Positions 1 to 6,830 of a stretch of 20,991 bases of DNA are shown here, in pieces (the stretch's first letter is position 1; each line of letters opens with the position of its first letter). The notes under the pieces are model-generated. The model saw only the letters and a list, made by a program, of their open reading frames with translations. It did not search any database and was not told the origin of the DNA. The position numbers and the translations under genes were made by a program. Source of the DNA: Collinsella sp. (lineage in GTDB: Bacteria > Actinomycetota > Coriobacteriia > Coriobacteriales > Coriobacteriaceae); NCBI GenBank assembly GCA_022720335.1, contig JAIHVJ010000055.1, positions 1 to 20,991 of the forward strand. Direction: 5' to 3'.

Positions 1-18
1 GGTAAAACGCCGTAACTG

Positions 19-738
19 TTAAAGCTGGCGCAGACCTTCCTCGAGACCGGTCTTGCTGTCGGTCTTCTCGTCGCGCATCTTGATGACGCGGGCGGGAATG
101 CCGGCCACGACGGCGCCGGCGGGGACGTCCTCGACGCACACGGCACCGGCGGCCACGACGGCGCCCTTGCCCACGCGCACGCCCTCCAGGACCACGGCGT
201 TGGCGCCAATCATGACATCGTCCTCGATGATGACGGGCGTGGCGCTCGCGGGCTCAACGACGCCCGCCAGCACGGTGCCGGCACCGATGTGGCAGTTCTT
301 GCCCACGGTGGCGCGGCCGCCCAGCACGGCGCCCATATCGATCATGGAACCCTCGCCGATAACGGAGCCGATGTTGATGATGGCGCCCATCATGATGACG
401 GCGCGGTCGCCGATCTCGACGCGGTCGCGGATGATCGCGCCCGGCTCGATGCGGGCGTTGATACCCTTAAGGTCGAGCATGGGGACGGCGGAGTTGCGGC
501 AGTCATTCTCCACGTCGTAGTAGTCGATGGAATCGGCGTTGGCGTCGAGGATGGTCTTGAGCTCATCCCAGTCGCCAAAGACGGTCTTTCCGCGACGACC
601 GCCGTAGACGTGCGCATCGCCCCAGGCAACCTTCATGCCGGGCTTCTCGCGCACATACAGCTTGACGGGCGTCTTCTTGGGCGCGGTGGCGATGTAGTTG
701 ATAATCTCCTGTGCATCCATCTCGGCTGCGTTGCTCAT
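19..738 (-). CDS. dapH: Tetrahydrodipicolinate N-acetyltransferase (DapH)
   Basis: The 239-residue protein transfers acetyl from acetyl-CoA to tetrahydrodipicolinate, committing the cell to the acetylated branch of DAP/lysine synthesis in the cytoplasm. The N-terminal part (about residues 8-90, with the VENDCRNSAVPMLDLK stretch) matches the DapH N-domain. Residues about 93-215 form a left-handed beta-helix of hexapeptide repeats (IGDRAVIMMGA, IGSVIGEGSMIDMGA, VGKNCHIGAGTVLAG). Length and the LRQL C-terminus match Bacillus DapH, as I recall that sequence. The ATG is preceded by AAAGGAG at good spacing, 39 bases after dapB. It is the last recognised gene of the lysA-dapA-dapB-dapH operon. The acetyl branch needs an N-acetyl-DAP deacetylase of the M20D family; the broken M20D gene at 4199-5238 is therefore relevant. 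Confidence 0.95.
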   Translation of the reverse strand: MSNAAEMDAQEIINYIATAPKKTPVKLYVREKPGMKVAWGDAHVYGGRRGKTVFGDWDELKTILDANADSIDYYDVENDCRNSAVPMLDLKGINARIEPGAIIRDRVEIGDRAVIMMGAIINIGSVIGEGSMIDMGAVLGGRATVGKNCHIGAGTVLAGVVEPASATPVIIEDDVMIGANAVVLEGVRVGKGAVVAAGAVCVEDVPAGAVVAGIPARVIKMRDEKTDSKTGLEEGLRQL

Positions 739-777
739 ATCTTGTTTCTCCTTTAGCTGGGCTTGGTTAATGATTGG

Positions 778-1518
778 CTAGGTGAACATGACCTGGTCGA
801 AGGTGTAGAAGCCGGGATCACGGACGACGAGCTTCTGAGCGGCGGCCAGAGCGCCGTTGACAAAAATCTGACGGCTTGTGGCGCGGTGGGTGAGCGTGAC
901 CTCCTCGTCCTGGCCAAAGAAACTCACCTCGTGCACGCCGGCGACGGTGCCGCCGCGCAGCGAGTGCATGCCGATCTCCTTGGGATCGCGTGCACCGCAC
1001 ATGCCCTCGCGGCCGTAGACGGGGTGATAGCCGGTCTCGGGCTCGGCCTCGACCACGGCGTCGAGCAGTAGCTTGGCGGTGCCGCTGGGGGCATCGACCT
1101 TTTGGTTGTGGTGCGTCTCGACGATCTCGCAGTCAAAGCCGGGCAGCTCGCGCGTGGCCTGGGCCACCAGATGGCGCAGAGCGGCGATGCCGATGGAGTA
1201 GTTGCCCGAGTGCATGACGCGGGCGTTCTGGCCCAGCTCGCGTAGGCGGTCCATCTGCTCAGGCGTGTAGCCAGTGGTGCCGGAAACGAGTGCGGCGCCC
1301 GTACGCTCGACATAGGCAACGACGGCATCAAAGGTCGCGACGTTCGAGAAGTCGATGATCACATCGGCGGCCGGAGCGCTCTCGAGCTCGGTCAGATCAA
1401 AGCCGATCTGGGCGACGATATCAAAGACGGGCTGACCGGCGGCATCAACGATGCTCTCGGCAGTGGTGCGGATGAGCGAGCCCATGCGGCCCGTTCCCAT
1501 AATGACGGTCTTAATCAA
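778..1518 (-). CDS. dapB: 4-hydroxy-tetrahydrodipicolinate reductase
   Basis: The 246-residue protein reduces the DapA product with NAD(P)H to tetrahydrodipicolinate, the DapH substrate. Visible signatures are the N-terminal nucleotide-binding loop GTGRMG (residues 8-13), the SGTTGYT segment and the family motif HHNQKVDAPSGTAK, which holds the catalytic/substrate-binding His and Lys residues. Length is typical for DapB. The chosen start is TTG at 1516-1518, which overlaps the dapA stop by 8 bases (TTGATTAA). An AGGGAG ribosome-binding site lies about 9 bases upstream inside dapA, so translational coupling to dapA is likely. The next in-frame Met is residue 7, which would damage the first beta-strand of the Rossmann fold, so the TTG start is preferred. 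Confidence 0.94.
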   Translation of the reverse strand: MIKTVIMGTGRMGSLIRTTAESIVDAAGQPVFDIVAQIGFDLTELESAPAADVIIDFSNVATFDAVVAYVERTGAALVSGTTGYTPEQMDRLRELGQNARVMHSGNYSIGIAALRHLVAQATRELPGFDCEIVETHHNQKVDAPSGTAKLLLDAVVEAEPETGYHPVYGREGMCGARDPKEIGMHSLRGGTVAGVHEVSFFGQDEEVTLTHRATSRQIFVNGALAAAQKLVVRDPGFYTFDQVMFT

Positions 1519-2401
1519 GCAGACCAGCTCCCTTCAGAGCATCGGTAAGTGCGGTGCGCGTGTCGTCTGCCATGGGGCACAGCGGCATGCGATAGTTGGC
1601 CTCGATCATACCCATCTGGGCGAGCGCTTCCTTAACGGGGATGGGGTTGACTTCGCTAAAGAGGGCGTTGATGAGCGGCTGGCCGGCAATCTGGATCTCG
1701 CGGGCGCGCTCCACGTCACCGTCCAGGTAGGCGCGGCACATGTCGTGCACGAGTTGCGGCTGCACGTCGGCCCAAACGCTGATGGTGCCCGAGGCGCCCA
1801 GGCTCATGAGCGGTACGGTGAGCGCGTCCTCGCCCGAATACATGCGGAAGTCGTTGGACAGCAGGTGCGCGATCTTGGCGGCATAGGCGACGTTGCCCGA
1901 GGCCTCCTTGATACCCATGATGTTGGGGTGTGCGGCCAGGCGCTCGACATTGCGCTCGCTGATGCCGCAGCCGCAACGACCGGGGATGTTGTACAAGATG
2001 CAGGGGATGTCCACCGCATCGGCTACGGTCTTAAAGTGCTGGTAAATGCCCTCCTCGTTGGACTTGTTGTAGTAGGGGGTGATGAGCAGCAGGCCGTCGG
2101 CGCCCAGGCCCTGGTAGGTGAGCGACTTGGTGAGCATCGTCTGCGTGGAGTTGGAGCCCGAGCCGGCGATGACGGGGATGCGGCCTGCGACCTGCTTGAC
2201 CACGGCGGCAACGACAGAGTTGTCCTCGTCGTCGGTCATCGTGGCGCTCTCGCCGGTGGTGCCCAAGGTGAGGATGGCGTCGGTGCCGTTCTGAAGATGG
2301 AAATCGACCAGGCGCTCAAGCGCATCAAAGTCGACGCTGCCGTCCTTCTTAAACGGGGTGACGAGGGCGACGATCGAGCCCTCGAGGTTGTGGACATCCA
2401 T
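1511..2401 (-). CDS. dapA: DapA as an independently initiated product (alternative to, or in addition to, the fusion)
   Basis: This is the DapA half of the fused frame, listed separately because it has its own translation signals. The ATG at 2399-2401 follows AAGGAG with 6 bases between, and the 296-residue product would be a full-length, normally sized 4-hydroxy-tetrahydrodipicolinate synthase. The enzyme condenses pyruvate with aspartate semialdehyde through a Schiff-base lysine (K165 of this product, GIKEASG). The likely explanation is that the operon once had separate lysA and dapA genes and the lysA stop has been lost, or that both a fusion and a free DapA are made. The sequence alone cannot say which protein predominates. 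Confidence 0.6.
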   Translation of the reverse strand: MDVHNLEGSIVALVTPFKKDGSVDFDALERLVDFHLQNGTDAILTLGTTGESATMTDDEDNSVVAAVVKQVAGRIPVIAGSGSNSTQTMLTKSLTYQGLGADGLLLITPYYNKSNEEGIYQHFKTVADAVDIPCILYNIPGRCGCGISERNVERLAAHPNIMGIKEASGNVAYAAKIAHLLSNDFRMYSGEDALTVPLMSLGASGTISVWADVQPQLVHDMCRAYLDGDVERAREIQIAGQPLINALFSEVNPIPVKEALAQMGMIEANYRMPLCPMADDTRTALTDALKGAGLLD

Positions 2402-3820
2402 ATTCTTCTCCTTGGCTTCTGCGATCTGGATGCGTTTGTTCCATTGGGCGGCGACGGCTAGGCGCTCGTCCTGAGCGCGACGGCGGGCGCTTTCGGCGCG
2501 CGACTTGGCCAGCAACTCGCGGCCGCACGGCAGCACGTCGAGCGTGGCAAAGTAGTCGCCCGGGCGCTCGGCACGACGGATAAGATCCGCCGAGCCATCG
2601 GGGCGAAGCAATACCTCTGCGGAGCGCAGGCGTCCGTTGTAGTTGTAGCCCATGGAGTAGCCGTGCGCGCCGGTATCGTGGATCACGAGCAGGTCGCCCA
2701 TATCGATCTGCGGCAGCTCGCGGTCGATGGCGAACTTGTCGTTGTTCTCGCACAAGTTGCCCGTGATGTCGTACTTGTTCGTGACGGGGACTGTGGATTT
2801 GTCGGGGCCACCCGGCTGGCCCATCACCGTAACGTGATGGTAGGCGCCATACATGGCAGGGCGAATCAGGTCGACGGCACTTGCGTCCACGCCGATATAG
2901 TCCTTGTAGATTTGCTTTTCGTGGATAGCCTTGGTGACCAGGCATCCGTAGGGGCCCATCATAAAGCGGCCCATCTCGGTGCAGATCGCCACGTCGCCCA
3001 TGCCGGCGGGAACCAGAATCTCGTCGTAAGCTGCGTGTACGCCCTCGCCAATAGCGTGGATGTCGTTCGCCTGCTGCTCGGGCAGGTAGGGGATACCCAC
3101 GCCGCCGGACAGGTTGATAAAGGCGACATGCGCGCCCGCCTCGCGCTCCAGACGCACGGCAAGCTCAAAGAGGATGCGCGCGAGCTTGGGGTAATAGTCG
3201 TTGGTGACGGTGTTGCTGGCAAGGAAGGCATGAATGCCAAAATTCTCGGCGCCCTTGGCCTTGAGCATGCGGAAGGCCTCAAAGAGCTGCTCGGTGGTCA
3301 TGCCGTACTTGGAATCGCCCGGGTTGTCCATAATGCCGTTAGAGAGCTGGAACAGACCGCCCGGGTTAAAACGGCAGCTGACCGTCTTGGGGATGGGGCC
3401 TGCGACGCGCTCGTGGAACTCGATGTGGCTGATGTCGTCGAAGTTGACGATGGCGCCCAGCTTATCAGCGAGTTCAAAGTCCGCCGCCGGCGTGTCGTTG
3501 GACGAGAACATGATGTCATGGCCGGTGATGCCCAGCGAGCGGGCGATCATGAGCTCGGTATAGCTCGAGCAATCGCAGCCGCAACCATATTCGTTGAGAA
3601 TGGAGATAAGCGCCGGATTGGGATTGGCCTTGACGGCAAAGTACTCCTTAAACCCCGGATTCCACGCAAAGGCGTCGCGCACCTCTTGCATGTTGCGGCG
3701 GATGCCCGCCTCGTCGTATAGATGAAACGGCGTGGGGAACTGCTCGACGATGTGTTCGAGCGTCTCCTTGTCCACAAACGGCCGCTTTGCCGCATATGCC
3801 TCGTTGGGGGTCAGTGCCAT
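1511..3820 (-). CDS. lysA-dapA: LysA-DapA fusion: diaminopimelate decarboxylase joined to 4-hydroxy-tetrahydrodipicolinate synthase
   Basis: One 769-residue frame holds two normally separate enzymes. Residues 1 to about 420 are a PLP-dependent diaminopimelate decarboxylase, the last step to lysine: PLP lysine in YFAVKANPN (K64), the Gly-rich NLSGGVGIPYL segment, CENND, and HDTGAHGYSMGYNYNGR near the end. A charged, probably helical linker of about 50 residues (AESARRRAQDERLAVAAQWN and onward) leads to residue 474, where a complete 296-residue DapA begins: GTTGES, PYYNKSNEEG, YNIPGR, Schiff-base lysine in GIKEASG (about K638). There is no stop between them. A strong internal ribosome-binding site and ATG at the junction mean a free DapA may also be made. 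The lysA ATG has GAGG 10 bases upstream. Expression is controlled by the lysine riboswitch in the leader. Confidence 0.88.
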   Translation of the reverse strand: MALTPNEAYAAKRPFVDKETLEHIVEQFPTPFHLYDEAGIRRNMQEVRDAFAWNPGFKEYFAVKANPNPALISILNEYGCGCDCSSYTELMIARSLGITGHDIMFSSNDTPAADFELADKLGAIVNFDDISHIEFHERVAGPIPKTVSCRFNPGGLFQLSNGIMDNPGDSKYGMTTEQLFEAFRMLKAKGAENFGIHAFLASNTVTNDYYPKLARILFELAVRLEREAGAHVAFINLSGGVGIPYLPEQQANDIHAIGEGVHAAYDEILVPAGMGDVAICTEMGRFMMGPYGCLVTKAIHEKQIYKDYIGVDASAVDLIRPAMYGAYHHVTVMGQPGGPDKSTVPVTNKYDITGNLCENNDKFAIDRELPQIDMGDLLVIHDTGAHGYSMGYNYNGRLRSAEVLLRPDGSADLIRRAERPGDYFATLDVLPCGRELLAKSRAESARRRAQDERLAVAAQWNKRIQIAEAKEKNMDVHNLEGSIVALVTPFKKDGSVDFDALERLVDFHLQNGTDAILTLGTTGESATMTDDEDNSVVAAVVKQVAGRIPVIAGSGSNSTQTMLTKSLTYQGLGADGLLLITPYYNKSNEEGIYQHFKTVADAVDIPCILYNIPGRCGCGISERNVERLAAHPNIMGIKEASGNVAYAAKIAHLLSNDFRMYSGEDALTVPLMSLGASGTISVWADVQPQLVHDMCRAYLDGDVERAREIQIAGQPLINALFSEVNPIPVKEALAQMGMIEANYRMPLCPMADDTRTALTDALKGAGLLD
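2399..2413 (-). promoter_or_regulatory. Internal ribosome-binding site and start codon of DapA inside lysA-dapA
   Basis: On the minus strand AAGGAG (2413-2408), six bases, then ATG (2401-2399), in frame with the upstream lysA. This is one of the better Shine-Dalgarno sites in the window and decides whether a free DapA is produced. Confidence 0.7.
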
Positions 3821-3830
3821 GTCCCGTAAA

Positions 3831-3898
3831 CCTCGCTATCCAGACGGCGCCATCGGCGCATCGAATCCGCATAGCGTGGACCCAATGTCCGGATAGCG
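3831..3898 (-). promoter_or_regulatory. Putative expression platform of the lysine riboswitch (competing pairings at the lysA ribosome-binding site)
   Basis: GGATAGCG (3841-3834) abuts the ribosome-binding GAGG (3834-3831). It is a perfect complement of CGCTATCC (3898-3891), which is the 3' strand of P1 plus flank. Six of its bases (ATAGCG) are also complementary to a second CGCTAT copy (3876-3871). No U-tract terminator is visible between aptamer and ATG, so translational control is the natural reading: P1 formation decides which CGCTAT copy can pair near the start site. The polarity (ON or OFF with lysine) is not settled by sequence. Confidence 0.55.
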
Positions 3899-4048
3899 CT
3901 CCCGCATTGCTGCAGACAGTCCTGCGGGTGTTTCCCGCAGGCCCACCAGGCTGTTCGTGCCCGAAAAACCCAGTTCGGCGGGTTTCGCCTCCCCGCGGGG
4001 TCAAAGTCTGCCGACTCGCCCGCGGATCTTCGTGCCCGCGCCTCTATC
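3892..4048 (-). promoter_or_regulatory. Lysine riboswitch (L box) aptamer
   Basis: The minus-strand leader of lysA contains the L-box core in order. P1 is GATAG (4048-4044) with CTATC (3896-3892), followed by AGGCGCGG as in the AGGUGCG consensus. Next come the conserved GCCGAA and an AGCCTGG/GGCC segment, then a perfect P4 stem CCTGCGGG/CCCGCAGG with an AAACA loop. GACTGTC follows, then a P5 stem CTGCA/TGCGG capped by a GCAA loop, and GGAGCGCTATC at the end. This order and spacing closely match the Bacillus lysC riboswitch. It should sense lysine and repress the lysine operon. The aptamer ends 71 bases before the lysA ATG. Confidence 0.92.
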
Positions 4049-4050
4049 AA

Positions 4051-4082
4051 GTGGTAAAGACCCTACCACGTTGCACTTTACC
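4051..4082. promoter_or_regulatory. Overlapping dyads between the lysine leader and the M20D pseudogene
   Basis: GTGGTA (4051-4056) is inverted as TACCAC (4064-4069), and GGTAAAG (4053-4059) is inverted as CTTTACC (4076-4082). The dyads sit just upstream of the riboswitch in the divergent intergenic region (3821-4198), where the lysA promoter must lie. They may be an operator or an early leader hairpin. I could not place a convincing -35/-10 pair here on either strand. Confidence 0.35.
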
Positions 4083-4198
4083 AAACAAGAGTATTCGTAT
4101 ATAACGTTTAAAAAATGCAGGGATATGCTGGAAACATGTGCGCCACAATCCTGTATCACAATAAGTTGCAACAGATGTGCCTCACGAAGGGATTCTCT

Positions 4199-5238
4199 AT
4201 GACCGAGCTCCAAGAACTCCGTCGCTATCGCCGCGATCTCCATCGCATTCCGGAGCTCGATTTCGATCTTCCGCAAACCATTGCCTATATCGAGGGCGCT
4301 CCTCGACGCAGCCCGGCAAGATGCATGCGTGCGGTCACGACGGCCACATGGCCATGGCGCTCGCGGCGGCGACTTTTGTCGACCGTACGATTCGTGAGCA
4401 GCCGGGCGCCATCAAGCGTAACGTGCTCTTTGTGTTCCAGCCGGCCGAGGAGACGACCGGTGGCGCTAAGACGGTAAGCGAGAGCGGCGTGTTTGAGCGT
4501 TACGGGGCCGATCGCATCTTCGGCTTCCATGTGTGGCCCGATCTGCCCGCCGGCACGTTGGCGAGCTGTTCCGGTCCGCTGCTGGCGCGCTCGAGCGAGA
4601 CGCACATTCATATCCATGGCGCGAGTATCCATATCGCCAAGACCTATGGCGTTCCGGTCGAGGAATCGCACGATGCCGCACTGGCGGCGGCCAAGTTCTT
4701 GGTTGCTGAGCGCGAGCTGATGGACGAGCTGGGTGCCGACGAGCCCTGCATCGGCAAGTTTGGTCTGCTGCAGGCAGGCACCGTCTGCAACGCGGTGGCG
4801 GGGGAGGCCCATGTCGCCGGTAGCCTGCGCGTGTTTACGGACGATATGTTCGACCGCGCGCGCGAGGGCGTGCGCCGTGTGCTTGACGAGGCATGCACCG
4901 CAACGGGCTGCACGTACGATCTCGACTTTGCCGAGGGTTATCCGCCGGTCGATAACGACCCCGAGCTGTTCGCCCACATTGCTCCGGCCTTGCCCGAGCT
5001 GCAGCTTGTGGACGAGCCGCTGTTGATTGCCGAGGACTTCGCCTTCTACCAGCGCCATCTACCGGGTGTGTTCTTCTTGCTGGGCACGGGCGTGCCGGAG
5101 GGTCAAGAAAACCCGAGCGATTCGGACGGCTGTTCCGCCTATGCCACAAGCGCCCTGCATACTGATACCATGCTCTTTGACGAGGAAATCCTGCTCAAAG
5201 GCCTCGATGTTTACAAACGACTGCTTTTGCTTGCTTAA
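4199..5238 (+). pseudogene. Broken M20D-family amidohydrolase (candidate N-acetyl-DAP deacetylase)
   Basis: The gene starts well: ATG at 4199 with GAAGG upstream, then an M20 N-terminus (RRYRRDLHRIPELDFDLPQT) ending near TIAYIE at about 4295. The reading frame is then wrong. The rest of the protein resumes in another frame at PGKMHACGHDGH and continues to the stop at 5238 with QPAEE, GFHVWP, GSLRVF, IAEDFAFYQ and the C-terminal ALHTD. Relatives have roughly 55-65 residues between these parts, including the RADMDALP-type motif, so an internal deletion of about 170 bases with a frameshift has removed them. M20D enzymes hydrolyse N-acyl amino acids; N-acetyl-DAP deacetylase is one member. Its place beside a DapH-type operon makes that role plausible but unproven. 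Confidence 0.88.
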
Positions 5239-5252
5239 GTGTCGAAGGATAC

Positions 5253-5288
5253 CTGTTCTAGAAAACACGAACAGATGTACGCTATAAT
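5253..5288 (+). promoter_or_regulatory. higBA promoter: TATAAT -10 box with upstream inverted repeat
   Basis: A consensus TATAAT lies at 5283-5288. Immediately upstream CTGTTC (5253-5258) is inverted as GAACAG (5269-5274) with a 10-base spacer, covering the -35 area, where no good -35 hexamer is seen. A second small dyad ACGTT-ATT-AACGT (5316-5328) lies in the leader. HigA-type antitoxins usually repress their own promoter through such dyads, so this is a likely autoregulatory operator. Confidence 0.6.
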
Positions 5289-5339
5289 AGAGATGTAAGT
5301 CTATAGAAACGTTTGACGTTATTAACGTAAGGCGATACT

Positions 5340-5420
5340 ATGATTGCATCTTATCGGGTCTGCTTTGAGTGGAGACAGGGGATGGCTTGGAATGTCGAAA
5401 TCGTCGATTACCACAAATGA
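5340..5420 (+). pseudogene. higB: higB toxin remnant (internal deletion)
   Basis: ATG at 5340, with AAGG seven bases upstream, opens a 26-codon frame ending TGA at 5418-5420. After Met-Ile it reads YRVCFEWRQGMAWNVEIVDYHK, which is the conserved C-terminus of HigB/RelE-family mRNA interferases. HigB proteins are about 90-100 residues, so some 65-70 residues are missing while the start, ribosome-binding site and stop survive. The overlap with higA (which starts at 5392) is the usual toxin-antitoxin arrangement. The product should be inactive. It could still be translated to couple higA expression. Confidence 0.8.
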
Positions 5421-5733
5421 AGAGGCTGCGACTGATTTGCTGTCGCCGGTGACTCCTGGTGAGCTTCTCAAAGAGGAGTTTCTTGTTCCCATGGGCATTT
5501 CTCAATATCGCCTTGCGAAGGAGACCGGGATTCCGGCTCAGCGTATCGGGCAGATTGTCTTGGGAAGACGCCGTGTGACGGCTGACACGGACCTTCGTCT
5601 TTGCCGTTACTTTGGTCTGACGGATGGTTATTGGCTTCGCGCGCAGATGGCGTTTGATCTCGAGGCCGAGAAAAGGCGGATTAAACCTGAGCTCGACAAG
5701 ATTGTTCCTGTCCAGCAGGCCATCGCATTGTAG
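5392..5733 (+). CDS. higA: HigA-family antitoxin, XRE-type helix-turn-helix
   Basis: The 113-residue protein has the HigA signature TPGELLKEEFLVPMGISQYR near residues 21-40. A helix-turn-helix follows (LAKETGIPAQRIGQIVLGRR, residues 41-60), then TADTDLRLCRYFGLTDGYWL and a charged C-terminal helix. HigA antitoxins bind and neutralise HigB and repress the higBA promoter. ATG at 5392 is chosen because it overlaps the higB remnant as in normal higBA operons and has AGGGG upstream; a TTG at 5344 would add residues unlike the family. Since higB is truncated, this is probably an orphan antitoxin that remains as a DNA-binding regulator. Confidence 0.88.
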   Translation: MSKSSITTNEEAATDLLSPVTPGELLKEEFLVPMGISQYRLAKETGIPAQRIGQIVLGRRRVTADTDLRLCRYFGLTDGYWLRAQMAFDLEAEKRRIKPELDKIVPVQQAIAL

Positions 5734-5762
5734 GGCCCAAAGACGCTGAGAATGGAGTGACG

Positions 5763-6086
5763 ATGAAGCGACGTCGGCAATCTGTTGTATATAGTCCGGG
5801 TGGTTGCGGGTGCGGTTTGTTACTGCTCCCGGTTGTTGTGCTGAGCATTGGCATGATGTTTGCACTTGCCGGATTGGCTGCGGCGGCGCTCGTGTTGCTG
5901 ATTGTCGCCATTGGCGCGACGATCTGGCTCTATCGTTGTCGCGAACAACGCCGCGCCGACGGCAAAACCAATGTGGGATGGATTGTCTTTTTGGCTATCG
6001 CATACCCGCTGAGCGTTAGCTACCTTATGTTCTTTGTCCTGTTGATGATCAGCGCCTTTACCGGGGAATCCGTCACAGTGGGTTGA
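5763..6086 (+). CDS. Small hypothetical membrane protein
   Basis: The 107-residue protein was not recognised. It begins with a basic stretch (MKRRRQ), then a Gly/Cys patch (GGCGCG) and a long hydrophobic region (residues about 18-58, probably two membrane spans). A basic cytoplasmic-type loop (YRCREQRRADGK) follows, then another hydrophobic region (about 72-98). ATG at 5763 has GGAG five bases upstream; GTG at 5757 is an alternative that overlaps this ribosome-binding site. It lies 29 bases after higA and could be cotranscribed with it. No function is proposed. Confidence 0.7.
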   Translation: MKRRRQSVVYSPGGCGCGLLLLPVVVLSIGMMFALAGLAAAALVLLIVAIGATIWLYRCREQRRADGKTNVGWIVFLAIAYPLSVSYLMFFVLLMISAFTGESVTVG

Positions 6087-6141
6087 TCCTGCCTGCTGAC
6101 GGTCGCGTAAAGAGCGTTTGCTCGGCGCTTGGACAACTGCA

Positions 6142-6176
6142 TTGACCGTTTACCGTAGCCTTAGCTCTGAGCTAAT
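6142..6176 (+). promoter_or_regulatory. Promoter region with a perfect 15-base palindrome upstream of the lipoprotein gene
   Basis: TTAGCTC-T-GAGCTAA (6161-6175) is a perfect dyad. It overlaps a possible promoter: TTTACC (6149-6154), 16 bases, GCTAAT (6171-6176), with another TTGACC at 6142-6147. The dyad would cover the -10, as a repressor operator does. Promoter elements are weak, so the call rests mainly on the palindrome. Confidence 0.45.
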
Positions 6177-6191
6177 GAATTCAAGTTCAAT

Positions 6192-6241
6192 CCTTTCTAC
6201 GATGTGCTGTGTGCCGGCACGGTAGCCGGATCGTAGGAAGG
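6192..6241 (+). promoter_or_regulatory. Leader hairpin that buries the ribosome-binding site of the lipoprotein gene
   Basis: CCTTTCTACGAT (6192-6203) pairs with ATCGTAGGAAGG (6230-6241), 11 of 12 positions matching. The 3' arm is the Shine-Dalgarno region (GGAAGG) of the gene starting at 6249. The 26-base loop contains the palindrome GTGCCGGCAC. Translation would require this stem to open. Confidence 0.55.
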
Positions 6242-6248
6242 ATGAATA

Positions 6249-6791
6249 ATGAAAAAGCTCGAAAATGAAGTGCTGCTGAGCCGTCGCGCCGCGCTTGGCG
6301 CATTCGCGACCGTTGTCCTGGGTGTTTCCGGTCTCCTGACTGGCTGTGGCAATGACAAGGCGACGGTCACCGAGGATGCTGGCGATAGCGATAAGAAGGA
6401 AGAGCCGAAAAAAGAAGAGCAGCCCACGACTGACCTGGCTGTTGGCACAACCGTGACCACGGCCGCCGGCCTTTCCGTTGTCGTCGATTCCGTCCAGACA
6501 GGTCTTACCAATTATGACGGCTCGACTATGACGGGCATTCACGTCACGTACGTCAACAACGGCGATGAGGGCGCGGATTACAATGTCTACGACTGGAAGG
6601 GCGAGGACGCCAACGGTGCTCAGCAGAATCAGGGCTACTACAGCGAAGGCTCTGAAGAGCTGCAGTCGGGCACCCTTGCAGCCGGCGGTACTGTTGCGGG
6701 CAATATCTATTTTGACGGCGACATCAAAAAGGCTTTGTACTTTGCCAACATGTTTGATAAGTCTGCCACCGCAAGCTGGGTGTTGGCCTAG
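6249..6791 (+). CDS. Secreted lipoprotein with DUF4352-like domain
   Basis: The 180-residue precursor has an N-terminal signal with a twin-arginine-like SRRAALG (residues 11-17), a hydrophobic core and the lipobox LLTGC, giving lipidated Cys33. A charged, disordered linker rich in Lys/Glu/Asp follows (residues about 36-60). The C-terminal domain (about 62-178) has the DUF4352 pattern: VGTTVTTAAGLSVVVDSVQT at its start, GIHVTYVNNGDE in the middle, GTLAAGGTVAGNIYF near the end. This is an immunoglobulin-like fold found in many Gram-positive lipoproteins of unknown role. Whether export is by Tat or Sec is uncertain. The HTH gene follows 39 bases downstream and may share its transcript. Confidence 0.82.
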   Translation: MKKLENEVLLSRRAALGAFATVVLGVSGLLTGCGNDKATVTEDAGDSDKKEEPKKEEQPTTDLAVGTTVTTAAGLSVVVDSVQTGLTNYDGSTMTGIHVTYVNNGDEGADYNVYDWKGEDANGAQQNQGYYSEGSEELQSGTLAAGGTVAGNIYFDGDIKKALYFANMFDKSATASWVLA

Positions 6792-6830
6792 TATGTCGCT
6801 GCCGTTGCGTCGCATAGGGGGTGAAGCCGT

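Noticed and set aside
4071..4103. Plus-strand promoter for the M20D gene (TTGCAC with TATATA)
   Set aside because: The spacing between the two hexamers (21 bases) is too long for a confident call.
4177..4300. Reading the M20D gene as intact from a start at 4177
   Set aside because: Residues before PGKMHACGH in that frame do not resemble M20 proteins, whereas the correct N-terminus lies in another frame from 4199.
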